From: Bremerella sp. P1
Lineage (GTDB): Bacteria > Planctomycetota > Planctomycetia > Pirellulales > Pirellulaceae
DNA: 64,000 nucleotides
Direction of reading: 5' to 3'
NCBI RefSeq assembly: GCF_028748185.1
Contig: NZ_CP118164.1
Span: 4,613,814-4,677,813 of the forward strand
Shown here in pieces: positions 57,151 through 64,000 of this stretch (position 1 is the stretch's first letter; every line of letters starts with the position of its first letter). The translations under genes and the position numbers were made by a program. The notes beneath the pieces are model-generated. The model worked only from the letters and a program-made list of their open reading frames with translations, made no database searches and had not been told where the DNA came from.

Positions 57151-57483
57151 CTAGCCTTCGATGACGGCCAGGATGTCGTCTTCGCGAAGCAGGATGACTT
57201 CTTCGTCGGCGACGGTGAAGGTATCGCTACCAGCGTACAGGCTGAAAACAACCTTATCGCCTTCCTTCACTTGCAGTGGGCTGCGGCTGCCGTCGTCCAA
57301 GAGACGACCGCTACCAACGCTCACGACCACGCCGCGGGATGGCTTGTTCTTGGCGGTTTCTGGCAGGAAGATCCCGCCTGCGGTCTTTTCTTCCAGCTCG
57401 TCGCGACGAACGACAACGCGATCGCCCAGGGGCTGCAAACGTTGCTTGGTGCTCGAAGCCTTCTTTTTCGTAGCCGTTGCCAT
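57151..57483 (-). CDS. groES: Co-chaperonin GroES (10 kDa) with N-terminal extension
   Basis: 110 residues from the ATG at 57483, which has GGAGG at proper spacing. GroES core from about residue 15: LQPLGDRVVVRRDELEEKTAGGIFLP, mobile loop ETAKNKPSRGVVVSVGSG, and the DDILAVIEG end (in parts). About 14 residues before the core (MATATKKKASSTKQ) form a basic extension not found in E. coli GroES. It caps the GroEL ring. First gene of the groESL operon; the leader holds a 19-bp palindrome. Confidence 0.97.
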   Translation of the reverse strand: MATATKKKASSTKQRLQPLGDRVVVRRDELEEKTAGGIFLPETAKNKPSRGVVVSVGSGRLLDDGSRSPLQVKEGDKVVFSLYAGSDTFTVADEEVILLREDDILAVIEG

Positions 57484-57517
57484 GCTAATGCCTTCCTCCA
57501 GAAAACTAGGGGCTTGT

Positions 57518-57536
57518 GTCTCCTGACTCAGGAGAC
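57518..57536 (-). promoter_or_regulatory. 19-bp perfect palindrome in the groES leader
   Basis: GTCTCCTGACTCAGGAGAC, nine-base arms around one base, 35-53 bases before the groES start. Perfect dyad of this length suggests a regulator site or a leader hairpin controlling chaperonin expression. No full CIRCE element is present. Confidence 0.6.
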
Positions 57537-57601
57537 GCCGATGCGGGATATGAACGGTTGGCTTTCGCGAGCGCGGTTTGTCTGAACCGGGCCCGACTGC
57601 C

Positions 57602-57618
57602 ATTGTTGCGCGAACAAT
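57602..57618 (-). promoter_or_regulatory. 17-bp inverted repeat upstream of groES
   Basis: ATTGTT-GCGCG-AACAAT, perfect six-base arms, about 120 bases before groES. TTGAGCACTC nearby (minus strand, 57624-57633) resembles one half of CIRCE but the partner half is missing. Confidence 0.4.
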
Positions 57619-57758
57619 TGCGTGAGTGCTCAATGTTGCAATTGGCGTGCCAGAAAGTGTCTATCGAGACGCAAGTGGCTGTGAGGTATAGACTTGGGTG
57701 TAATAGAATTCGCAGAAGGCCATTCAGAAATGGCGGTCAGAGCCTCGTCTGCCATTAT

Positions 57759-57801
57759 GACAGAAAAAAAGGCCGTCCCGGTTTGGGGACGGCCTTCTGT
57801 C
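57759..57801 (-). terminator. Terminator of the first small membrane protein gene
   Basis: GGCCGTCCC (57771-57779) pairs with GGGACGGCC (57784-57794 region); an outer stem GACAGAA/TTCTGTC extends it, and on the minus strand a run of seven T follows the inner stem. Confidence 0.88.
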
Positions 57802-57826
57802 ATTTCGTGTGATTTTAAGGAGCTGG

Positions 57827-58123
57827 TTACTGTGGCGGAGCCAAGTCGCCGGCGCCCAAAGCGGAGCCGATGATGTTCAGGATCACGCTACCAACAATCG
57901 CCCCGGTCCAGATCAGCATCAACTGGCTGGCGTTGTACTTGCCGGCATTAATCCAGCCCATCACAAACGCGATCAGACCACCGATACCGCAGAAAATGGT
58001 CACGATGCAGATGATACCGAGCGTCGAATCGTCATTCTGAAACATTTTGACAATGATCAGGATGAAACAAACGAGACTTACGATGCCTAGGATGGCGGCT
58101 AAGCCGAGAAACAAAAAAGCCAT
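57827..58123 (-). CDS. Small four-helix membrane protein, paralog 1 of 3
   Basis: 98 residues from the ATG at 58123 with GGGGGAG upstream. Hydrophobic helices cover most of the chain. The shared family signature is KMFQNDD at about residue 26 and GWINAGKYNA near residue 54. No known family recognised. Two relatives lie directly upstream on the same strand (58499-58807 and 58934-59335) with the same pattern, so this is a tandem paralog set. It has its own terminator downstream, and the gene-free 58124-58498 holds its promoter. Confidence 0.8.
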   Translation of the reverse strand: MAFLFLGLAAILGIVSLVCFILIIVKMFQNDDSTLGIICIVTIFCGIGGLIAFVMGWINAGKYNASQLMLIWTGAIVGSVILNIIGSALGAGDLAPPQ

Positions 58124-58498
58124 GGTGTAGACTCCCCCACTTGACTGACGAAAGCACGTTTCACCCCGAAACGTCATTTAAGAAAGTGTTGTACCAGCAA
58201 GAGTTAGCCTCAATCAAGTGTTTTCCGCAAGCTTTGCCCAGGGATTTAAAAAGAACTTACAGGAAAGCTCCTTTTCAGGTCGGAGATACCCCTCAATCGG
58301 AATAGATTCGCGCGCTGCTATCGCCCACGGGAACTTCGATCCGACACCGCCCAGAACAGCAGTTCGAAAAACAACTCCAACAGGCAGCCCCCAAGCTCGA
58401 ATGGCAGCCCCACGATTTCCATGGCATTTCCCTTTAAATGACTTGGCTATGCGTAGTCATTCGGCGGCAAAATGCCATTCTTGGCTGCGATAGAAGAA
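58124..58498. other. Gene-free stretch between small membrane protein paralogs 1 and 2
   Basis: Upstream region of paralog 1. Near its right end AATGACT (58437-58443) pairs with AGTCATT (58455-58461), a seven-pair hairpin with an 11-base loop, followed on the minus strand by TTTAAA; it could end the paralog 2 transcript. Otherwise nothing recognisable. Confidence 0.4.
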
Positions 58499-58807
58499 TT
58501 AATTGAGGACCCCTTCGGCCTGTAAAAGGATCAGCGCGTAGGCCACGGCGAACATGAACTGAGCAAAGGATATAGCCGTCCAGAAGCCCATCAGCCGCAT
58601 CGCATCGTACTTGGCAACATTCATCCAGCCGGCGACGAAGCCCAAGAAGACGCCCACGCCCGAGCAGACGGTCAGCAGCAAGGTAAGGCCGGCCAGCCCG
58701 ACGTCTTCGTGGTGAAACATTTTCACGAGGACCATGATAAAGCAGATGACGTTGATGAAGCCCAAAAGCCAGCAAAGGCCCATCAGAACTAGCGCAATAC
58801 CTTCCAT
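58499..58807 (-). CDS. Small four-helix membrane protein, paralog 2 of 3
   Basis: 102 residues from the ATG at 58807 with GGGGGAGA upstream. Same layout as its neighbours: helices separated by a short loop with KMFHHED, then a turn GWMNVAKYDA. No cysteines in the loops. Sequence identity to paralog 1 is modest and concentrated in those two motifs. Function unknown; membrane location is clear. Confidence 0.8.
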   Translation of the reverse strand: MEGIALVLMGLCWLLGFINVICFIMVLVKMFHHEDVGLAGLTLLLTVCSGVGVFLGFVAGWMNVAKYDAMRLMGFWTAISFAQFMFAVAYALILLQAEGVLN

Positions 58808-58933
58808 CGAATGTCTCTCCCCCAAGAGCACCGGTCGCGAATGCTCCCCCGTTGAGGCATTCGGCTGTAGCTATCTAGGTTGCGGCAAGTGCGCAGGCAA
58901 GTAGCTTGGCCGAAAAAACTATGCCGAAGAGGG

Positions 58934-59335
58934 TCACGAATCAGACGGCGGACCGGTGGGAAGAGACATCACCATGAATTGGGCTAAGCCAACGGCTAGG
59001 GCAAAATACGCCAGAATGAGCACCGTTAGGATAATCATCCGCCAGGTCGCTTCATATTTGCGATGACGGATCCAGCCCACGGTTAAGACAATCAGAATGC
59101 CGATCAACGATCCGAATCCCAAGACGACGCCCGCGCCAGGGATGACTTTGCCGATCCAGTGATCGCCGATCCTGACAAGCGCCACCACGAGGGTCACCCA
59201 TCCCCAAGCATGGTCGCCGTGATCGAACATCTTTTGCATCAGCCCGAGCAATCCAAGAAACAAACCGAATTCGACTACGATAAACGCGATGCCGAACAGT
59301 TGAATCACACGGGCAAACGTTTCGGGTTCAAGCAT
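58934..59335 (-). CDS. Small four-helix membrane protein, paralog 3 of 3
   Basis: 133 residues, a longer version with the same two motifs: KMFDHGD near residue 35 and GWIRHRKYEA near residue 87, each between hydrophobic helices. It extends further at the N-terminus (MLEPETFARVIQLFG). The three genes probably arose by tandem duplication. Whether they form hetero-oligomers is not known. The start is the first ATG in frame. Confidence 0.78.
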   Translation of the reverse strand: MLEPETFARVIQLFGIAFIVVEFGLFLGLLGLMQKMFDHGDHAWGWVTLVVALVRIGDHWIGKVIPGAGVVLGFGSLIGILIVLTVGWIRHRKYEATWRMIILTVLILAYFALAVGLAQFMVMSLPTGPPSDS

Positions 59336-59379
59336 AGGGCAGAACTAAAGGGCAAGTGTTGCTTGAGCGAAACGCAAAG

Positions 59380-60423
59380 TTAGACGCGAACCGTCTTCCC
59401 CTTAGCCACTGAATCGGCCTGCTTCTGGCAAAGCACCAGCGCGTCGACCGCTAGTTCCCCTCCCAGGATGTCGGATGGGGTGCCTGATTCGATGCTCTTT
59501 TGAGCTTCCTTCAGTTCCGCGGCAAACGAATCGATCGGATCGCCACCCTTGAGCTTCGGTTGCTTCGACTTCCCCTTCTTGGGAAGCACGGTTAGCGGCA
59601 TCGATAGCACTGGGGCGTCGTCGATCACGGCGAAGTCCATCAGCAGCGTGGCGTTTTCGTAGTGGATCTCGAAGCCGTGCGTAAAGCTACGAGCAACTTG
59701 ATGCAGCACGCCACTGGTGGCTGTCACCACGTAGCTTTGATCGGCGAAGCCAAACTGTGTGGTGAAGTACTCGACGCAGTCGCCCCGCATGCGGCCGCTG
59801 CTGGTCACGCTGGTTGGCATGCCGAACATCAGGCGAATGAAGTGGGCGTCGTGAATGTGCAGGTCCAAAAGTGGACCGCCCACCTTTTCCAGGTTGAAGA
59901 AGTCCTTGATCCAGACCGGATCGTTGATCAGTCGCTTGAAGTGTCCGCCCAGCAGCTTGCCATATTTACCGCTGCGTGCGGCTTCCAAGGCGAAGTTGAA
60001 CTCGGCAAAGAAAGGAAGCACATGGGCGGTCAGCAGCAGCTTACCATTCTTATCGGCCGCTTTCTGCATCCGCTTGGCGGCGGCAGGATTTAGAGCGATG
60101 GGCTTTTCCACCAAGACATGCTTACCGGCATTCAGGGCCGCGATCGTCGCTTCTTCGTGCAGGGCAGGGGGAAGGCAAATGTCGATCATGTCGATCGAAT
60201 CGTCCGCCAACAGTTCTTCAAGTGTCGCACAAACGTTCATCTTCGAGACATCGATCTTCTCGCCTGGAGGTCCGAAGTTGCCTTTGATGCCTCGCCAATC
60301 CCCTTTTTGCTTCTTGGCATCGCGCGAGCAGAAGCCGGCCACGCTCATTCCTCGCACCTTCTGATAGGCAAGGTAATGAATCCAGCTCATAAATCCGACG
60401 CCGACGATGCCAACTTTGATCAT
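59380..60423 (-). CDS. Gfo/Idh/MocA-family oxidoreductase
   Basis: 347 residues, AGAGGA ribosome site. N-terminal Rossmann fold (MIKVGIVGVGFMSWIHYLAY) binding NAD(P), and the family EKP motif in HVLVEKPIALNPAAAKRMQ, where the Lys takes part in catalysis. The C-terminal beta-sheet domain holds the substrate site with LHIHDAHFIRLMFGMP. Members oxidise sugars, inositols or their derivatives; planctomycete genomes encode many. The substrate is unknown. No cytoplasmic sugar-uptake gene is adjacent, but rhamnulokinase lies close downstream in the window. Confidence 0.92.
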   Translation of the reverse strand: MIKVGIVGVGFMSWIHYLAYQKVRGMSVAGFCSRDAKKQKGDWRGIKGNFGPPGEKIDVSKMNVCATLEELLADDSIDMIDICLPPALHEEATIAALNAGKHVLVEKPIALNPAAAKRMQKAADKNGKLLLTAHVLPFFAEFNFALEAARSGKYGKLLGGHFKRLINDPVWIKDFFNLEKVGGPLLDLHIHDAHFIRLMFGMPTSVTSSGRMRGDCVEYFTTQFGFADQSYVVTATSGVLHQVARSFTHGFEIHYENATLLMDFAVIDDAPVLSMPLTVLPKKGKSKQPKLKGGDPIDSFAAELKEAQKSIESGTPSDILGGELAVDALVLCQKQADSVAKGKTVRV

Positions 60424-60609
60424 GGATGTTTTCCTCTTCTGATCAATCTTCTATCAAACAGGGGCTTGGCGAGATGTCTAACGGGGCGTTGAAGGAAATC
60501 CCGTATTTGACACCACCAATTTGGCGAAATAATTTCATGCAAGACTGCTGTACTATGAATGACGGCCGAGACAGTGGCAACCCAGTTAAACGCGGGAACT
60601 AAATATCTT

Positions 60610-61203
60610 ATGTCGCAAAAAGACTTGAACTCGCCGATCGAATTGCCTCTTGAAACGTCACGCACACGGCTGCGACGAATTGAATTGGGAGACTTCGATC
60701 GCTTACTAGCCATCTACGGGGATGAGGAAAGCAGTAAGTATGACTTTTATGGTCCCTTTGGGGCTTCGGATATCGAGCAGATCATCTTGTCCCAATCAGA
60801 GATCTATATCGGAGATCCAGGAGTTCCTTTTTATCTTGCTGTCGAGCAGCATGAATCCGGCGAGTTGATTGGGATAATCACCCTGGTAATCGAAAACCCG
60901 GTTGATCGCCAAGGATCGATCGGGTTCGTTTTCGACCCAGCGTATCAAGGCCAGGGTTTCGCCTCGGAAGCTGCTAACGCAGCGCTTCGGTTCGCATTCC
61001 TTCAGCTAGAGCAGCATCGAATTATTGCTGCTTGTGACACCCGGAATCAGCGTTCGTGGAAGCTCATGGAACGTCTCGGCATGCGACGTGAGGCTCATTT
61101 TGTCCATGACGGCTACGACGAAGACGAAGGCACTTGGACCGACAGTTTCATTTATGCGATGCTCGACGAAGAATGGCGGCCCATCGAGTCTTCCGGCTTC
61201 TGA
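60610..61203 (+). CDS. GNAT-family N-acetyltransferase (RimJ/RimL-like)
   Basis: 197 residues from the ATG at 60610 (MSQKDLNSPIELPLETSRTRLRRI); a start 17 codons upstream is possible. The GNAT fold is visible with ETSRTRLRRIELGDFD, then SIGFVFDPAYQGQGFASEAANAALRFAF (acetyl-CoA binding, motif A region) and NQRSWKLMERLGMRREAHF (in parts). This is the RimJ/RimL/[ribosomal-protein-alanine] acetyltransferase type. It acetylates an amino group; the substrate is unknown. Convergent with rhamnulokinase. Confidence 0.9.
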   Translation: MSQKDLNSPIELPLETSRTRLRRIELGDFDRLLAIYGDEESSKYDFYGPFGASDIEQIILSQSEIYIGDPGVPFYLAVEQHESGELIGIITLVIENPVDRQGSIGFVFDPAYQGQGFASEAANAALRFAFLQLEQHRIIAACDTRNQRSWKLMERLGMRREAHFVHDGYDEDEGTWTDSFIYAMLDEEWRPIESSGF

Positions 61204-61208
61204 TCGCA

Positions 61209-62705
61209 TCAATTGGCCTCGGTGACTCGCTCAAACCGCGGGAACGCGTCGTCCCACATCGTCGGGTTCTTTGGCTCGTAGGTCACGACCGGGAAGCTGT
61301 TGCGAATCACTTCGCGTCCCTCGGCCAAGCTACCGATGTCGCCGGCGGCGACAGCCTGCAGCATTAGGTTACCAATTGCCGTTGCTTCAACTGGCCCGCT
61401 GACAACTTGGCAATTGCAGGCATCGGCAGCCATCTGGCACAGCAACTGATTCTGCGTACCACCGCCGACGATGTGGATCGTGTCGATCTTGGTGCCGGTC
61501 AGATCTTGCAGCTTGCGATGCACCACGCGGTATCGCATGGCCAGGCTTTCCAGCACGCAGCGAATGACGGCCCCGTCCGATTCAGGGACCGTTTGTCCCG
61601 TTCGCTGGCAGAAGTCGCGAAGCTGAGCCGGCATATCTTGCGGAGCGGCAAAGTCGGGATGGTCTGGGTTCACAAACGAAGCCAATGGGGTGGCTTCCTG
61701 CGACATACGCACCAGGTCGGAATAGCCGTACTCGTGTCCGCCTTGCTTCCAAATGCGGCGGCATTCCTGCACCAGCCACAGTCCAGCAATGTTCTTGAGC
61801 AGACGCGTTGTCCCGTAGACGCCCCCTTCGTTGGTGTAGTTAAACTCGGCACACTGGTCGTTGATGATCGGATGCGGCGTTTCGACCCCCATCAGCGACC
61901 AGGTACCGCTGGAGATATAGCACCAGTTGGGCATCTGACCGGGCGAGCTCTTCGCAGGGACGGCCACCACGGCCGATGCCGTATCGTGCGTACCAGGACG
62001 GACGACCTTCGTGCCGCTCAAGCCAATTTGCTCGAGCACCGTTTCACGCAGTGGACCGACGACGGTGCCTGGGTCGACGATCTCTCCGAAGATGTGCCCT
62101 GGCAGGTTGAAGCCGTCGATCAGCTTCTGCGACCACTGCTTGGTGACCGGGTTGAATAGCTGGGTCGTGGTGGCGTTGGTCAGCTCGTTGCCCTTTTCCC
62201 CGGTCAGCAGCCAGTGGAACATGTCAGGCATCATGAGGAAACTTTTCGCTGAGTCGAGAATCGAACTGTTCGATTCCCGCATGGCGATCAACTGGTAAAG
62301 CGTGTTGATCTCCATGAACTGGAGACCTGTCTCGGCAAAGATCTCTTCGCGGCTGACCTTGGCAAATGCTCGGTCGAAGATGCCGTTGGTGCGGGGATCG
62401 CGGTAATGATACGGGTTACCTAGCAGTTCGTCATTGTTTCCCAACAGGGCAAAGTCGACCCCCCACGTATCGACCCCGATGCTGCTGATATCACGGCCAA
62501 ACTTGGTGCCGGCGGCGGTCAGACCGTCCTTGATGTTCTGCCAGAGCTTTAAAAGATCCCAGTGCAAATGCCCAGCGAAGGCGACGGGGCCGTTCTCAAA
62601 GCGATGGATTTCTTCCAGTTCCAGCTTGGTACCATCGAATCGGCCACCGAGAACTCGACCACTGGAAGCGCCCAGGTCGACGGCGAGATAGGTCTTGTTA
62701 GACAT
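61209..62705 (-). CDS. rhaB: L-rhamnulokinase
   Basis: 498 residues, usual for RhaB of the FGGY kinase family. It phosphorylates L-rhamnulose at C1. Features: AVDLGASSGRVLGGRF (phosphate-binding 1), GVDTWGVDFALLG, YHYRDPRTNG, GTHDTASAVVAVPA and GGGTQNQLLCQMAADACNCQVVSGPVEATAIGNLMLQ (adenosine region), the last being characteristic of rhamnulokinases. The rest of the rhamnose pathway is not in this window. The sulfatase and esterase 10 kb away would suit a rhamnose-containing sulfated glycan such as ulvan, but that is speculation. Confidence 0.94.
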   Translation of the reverse strand: MSNKTYLAVDLGASSGRVLGGRFDGTKLELEEIHRFENGPVAFAGHLHWDLLKLWQNIKDGLTAAGTKFGRDISSIGVDTWGVDFALLGNNDELLGNPYHYRDPRTNGIFDRAFAKVSREEIFAETGLQFMEINTLYQLIAMRESNSSILDSAKSFLMMPDMFHWLLTGEKGNELTNATTTQLFNPVTKQWSQKLIDGFNLPGHIFGEIVDPGTVVGPLRETVLEQIGLSGTKVVRPGTHDTASAVVAVPAKSSPGQMPNWCYISSGTWSLMGVETPHPIINDQCAEFNYTNEGGVYGTTRLLKNIAGLWLVQECRRIWKQGGHEYGYSDLVRMSQEATPLASFVNPDHPDFAAPQDMPAQLRDFCQRTGQTVPESDGAVIRCVLESLAMRYRVVHRKLQDLTGTKIDTIHIVGGGTQNQLLCQMAADACNCQVVSGPVEATAIGNLMLQAVAAGDIGSLAEGREVIRNSFPVVTYEPKNPTMWDDAFPRFERVTEAN

Positions 62706-62982
62706 AGTTGAACTTTTTTGTGCAGATGCAGGATTGGGGTAACCGTATTATCAGAGACAGGCAGACAAGAGGTTAACGCCTGTTCCGAGGGAAGTGGGAT
62801 TGCAGTTTAATAGACACAAGCGGCGTCAACAATCATCGTTTTCCAGCGAGATTCTGAAGAAAGTGCCCTCAGGCCCAATCGCTAAAAAGGGTGTGTCCGC
62901 TTAAAACTAATGGCTGTCCGATCGAAACAAAAAACAACCATGAATCACGCACCTTCGCCTATCGCTTCCGGGGTTATTGCCT

Positions 62983-64000
62983 GTGGAACCGCTTGAAATT
63001 CTGGCATTGAACCTGATCGTTATCCTGGCAGCAGGTTTCGTGTCGGGTGCGTTTTGTCGGTATTACCACCTTTCGACGATCGTTGGTTACCTGGTCGCTG
63101 GTGCTATCATCGGCGACGGCGGACTGCAGATCCTGCATACCGAGAACCACGACCTGAAGCACTTGGCGGAAATGGGGGCCCTGTTCCTCCTGTTTTCGAT
63201 CGGGACGGAAATCTCGTGGGAAGAGCTGAAGCACGTCGGGCCGTGGATCTTGATTGCCGGCTTTATCCAGCTGATCGCTGTCAGTGTGCCGGCCAGCTTT
63301 TTATTCGCCATGATTGGCATTCCCTGGCAAGGAGCCGCGCTTCTGGGGGCGGCCGTGGCGCTCAGTTCGACGGTGCTCGTCTTCCGAGCCCTGCACGAGT
63401 TGAACGTGGCTTCCGCGCCGGCTGGTATTCGCAGCGTGGGGATCCTGCTGTTTCAAGATATGGCAATCGTCCCCTTGATGTTAGCCGTGCCGCTTTTGGC
63501 CGCTACCGGCGAGAACTCCAGCTACGAGTTCATCCGTCTGGCGATCGTGTCGCTGTTATTCGTGACGACGATCCCGGTTCTGGCGTTCGTGACCCATCGC
63601 TTCGCGTTGCCGCTGTTCTCGATGCTTCGCAGTCGTGAGTTGCTGCTGCTATTCGCGTTGGCCCTGCTGGGTGGCGGCTGCTTCGTGGCCCACATGCTGG
63701 GACTTCCGGCCGCGTTTGGGGCATTTGGGGCCGGGCTGATCCTCGGTGGAAATCGCTTCACGCAGCAGGTCGATGCTCTGACGCTGCCGTTTCGCGAAAG
63801 TTTTGCGGCGGTGTTCTTTATCTCATTGGGTGGCTTGCTCGACATTCAAGCGCTGCTCCGCGATCCCATGTTGGTGCTGATCGGTTTCCCATTGATCATC
63901 GCCGTGAAAACGATTGGGGCTGGTCTCGCGTTGAAGCTTTCCGGCATGAATTGGAAGGTTGCCTTGCTGATGGGGTTGGGCCTGTCGCAGGTGGGTGAAT
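62983..64000 (+). CDS. CPA2-family monovalent cation/proton antiporter (KefB-like), 3' truncated by window edge
   Basis: Starts at a GTG (MEPLEILALNLIVILAAGFV) and stays open to the end of the window, 339 codons seen. Membrane helices alternate through the whole part. Typical CPA2 features: STIVGYLVAGAIIGDGGLQ, EMGALFLLFSIGTEISWEEL, GAAVALSSTVLVFRALHEL and ILLFQDMAIVPLMLAVPLL (in parts). These carry K+ or Na+ out in exchange for protons. The C-terminal regulatory domains (such as TrkA-N) lie outside the window. The LysR/NhaR-like regulator is 9 kb away. Truncated at the edge. Confidence 0.93.
   Translation, partial: MEPLEILALNLIVILAAGFVSGAFCRYYHLSTIVGYLVAGAIIGDGGLQILHTENHDLKHLAEMGALFLLFSIGTEISWEELKHVGPWILIAGFIQLIAVSVPASFLFAMIGIPWQGAALLGAAVALSSTVLVFRALHELNVASAPAGIRSVGILLFQDMAIVPLMLAVPLLAATGENSSYEFIRLAIVSLLFVTTIPVLAFVTHRFALPLFSMLRSRELLLLFALALLGGGCFVAHMLGLPAAFGAFGAGLILGGNRFTQQVDALTLPFRESFAAVFFISLGGLLDIQALLRDPMLVLIGFPLIIAVKTIGAGLALKLSGMNWKVALLMGLGLSQVGE

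Larger units (their letters stand above)
57484..57758. other. groES promoter region
   Basis: Holds the promoter of groES (minus strand), the palindromes at 57518 and 57602, and a half-match to CIRCE. No gene visible. Confidence 0.5.

Noticed and set aside
57624-57633. CIRCE element before groES
   Set aside because: Only one half (TTGAGCACTC, with an extra G) is present; the partner GAGTGCTAA is missing.
63054-63638. 194-codon plus-strand frame near the window end
   Set aside because: Different frame from the antiporter, whose helices and family motifs run from 62983 to the edge.

Overview
The window looks like a chromosomal segment of a planctomycete, most likely a Pirellulaceae relative of Blastopirellula, Bremerella or Rhodopirellula. 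This rests on the mix of gene families: an Alternative Complex III/caa3 locus, a secreted sulfatase, DUF1080, SASA esterase, FAD-dependent secreted oxidoreductase, Gfo/Idh/MocA oxidoreductase, PQQ-like propeller, a haem/thioredoxin/PDZ fusion and many signal-peptide-bearing orphan proteins. The assignment is an inference from gene content; there is no rRNA gene in the window. Gene density is high, both strands are used, and there is no IS element, prophage or CRISPR array.

Region by region: 1-3.5 kb holds the 3' end of a hybrid histidine kinase, a NagD-type HAD phosphatase and an SPFH/band-7 protein. 3.9-4.2 kb holds a good tRNA-Cys and an aberrant tRNA-His-like gene. 4.4-6.3 kb is an ABC-F ATPase. 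6.3-22.8 kb is one long minus-strand respiratory locus. Read in transcription order it is a RegB/PrrB-like sensor kinase, a RegA/PrrA-like regulator, Alternative Complex III (actA, actB, actC, an actD-actE fusion, actF, a small membrane subunit), a Sco-type copper chaperone, and an A2-like caa3 oxidase (ctaC, ctaD, ctaE, ctaF and an extra subunit III-like protein). Electrons would run quinol -> ACIII -> cytochrome c -> oxygen. The upstream kinase carries the quinone-sensing GGxxNPF motif, so the pathway's regulator and its target sit together.

22.9-34.6 kb is mixed metabolism: DAHP synthase with a structured leader, a Rieske protein, CysQ-type phosphatase, SMP-30 lactonase, PA0069-type radical SAM protein, DUF1080 protein, a repetitive acidic exported protein, a thioredoxin-haem-PDZ protein, a PQQ-like propeller, a HAD phosphatase and a thioesterase. 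34.7-42.9 kb has two secreted HEAT-like or helical proteins, a class IV aminotransferase and a Fur-type-box-preceded ferrous iron operon (feoA-feoA-feoB-FeoB-associated peptide). 43-52 kb is rich in exported carbohydrate-related enzymes (SASA esterase, FAD oxidoreductase, sulfatase, a 1006-residue glycosidase-like protein). 52-59 kb has a universal stress protein, a LysR/NhaR regulator, PPK2, groES-groEL and three small paralogous membrane proteins. The end of the window has a Gfo/Idh/MocA oxidoreductase, a GNAT acetyltransferase, rhamnulokinase and the start of a CPA2 cation/proton antiporter that runs off the edge.

The most interesting points are the RegBA-ACIII-caa3 arrangement with a candidate operator, the thioredoxin-haem-PDZ fusion, the 19-bp palindrome in the groES leader, the structured aroF/G leader with a Tyr/Phe mini-ORF, the three-paralog membrane protein set, and the odd tRNA-His-like gene.
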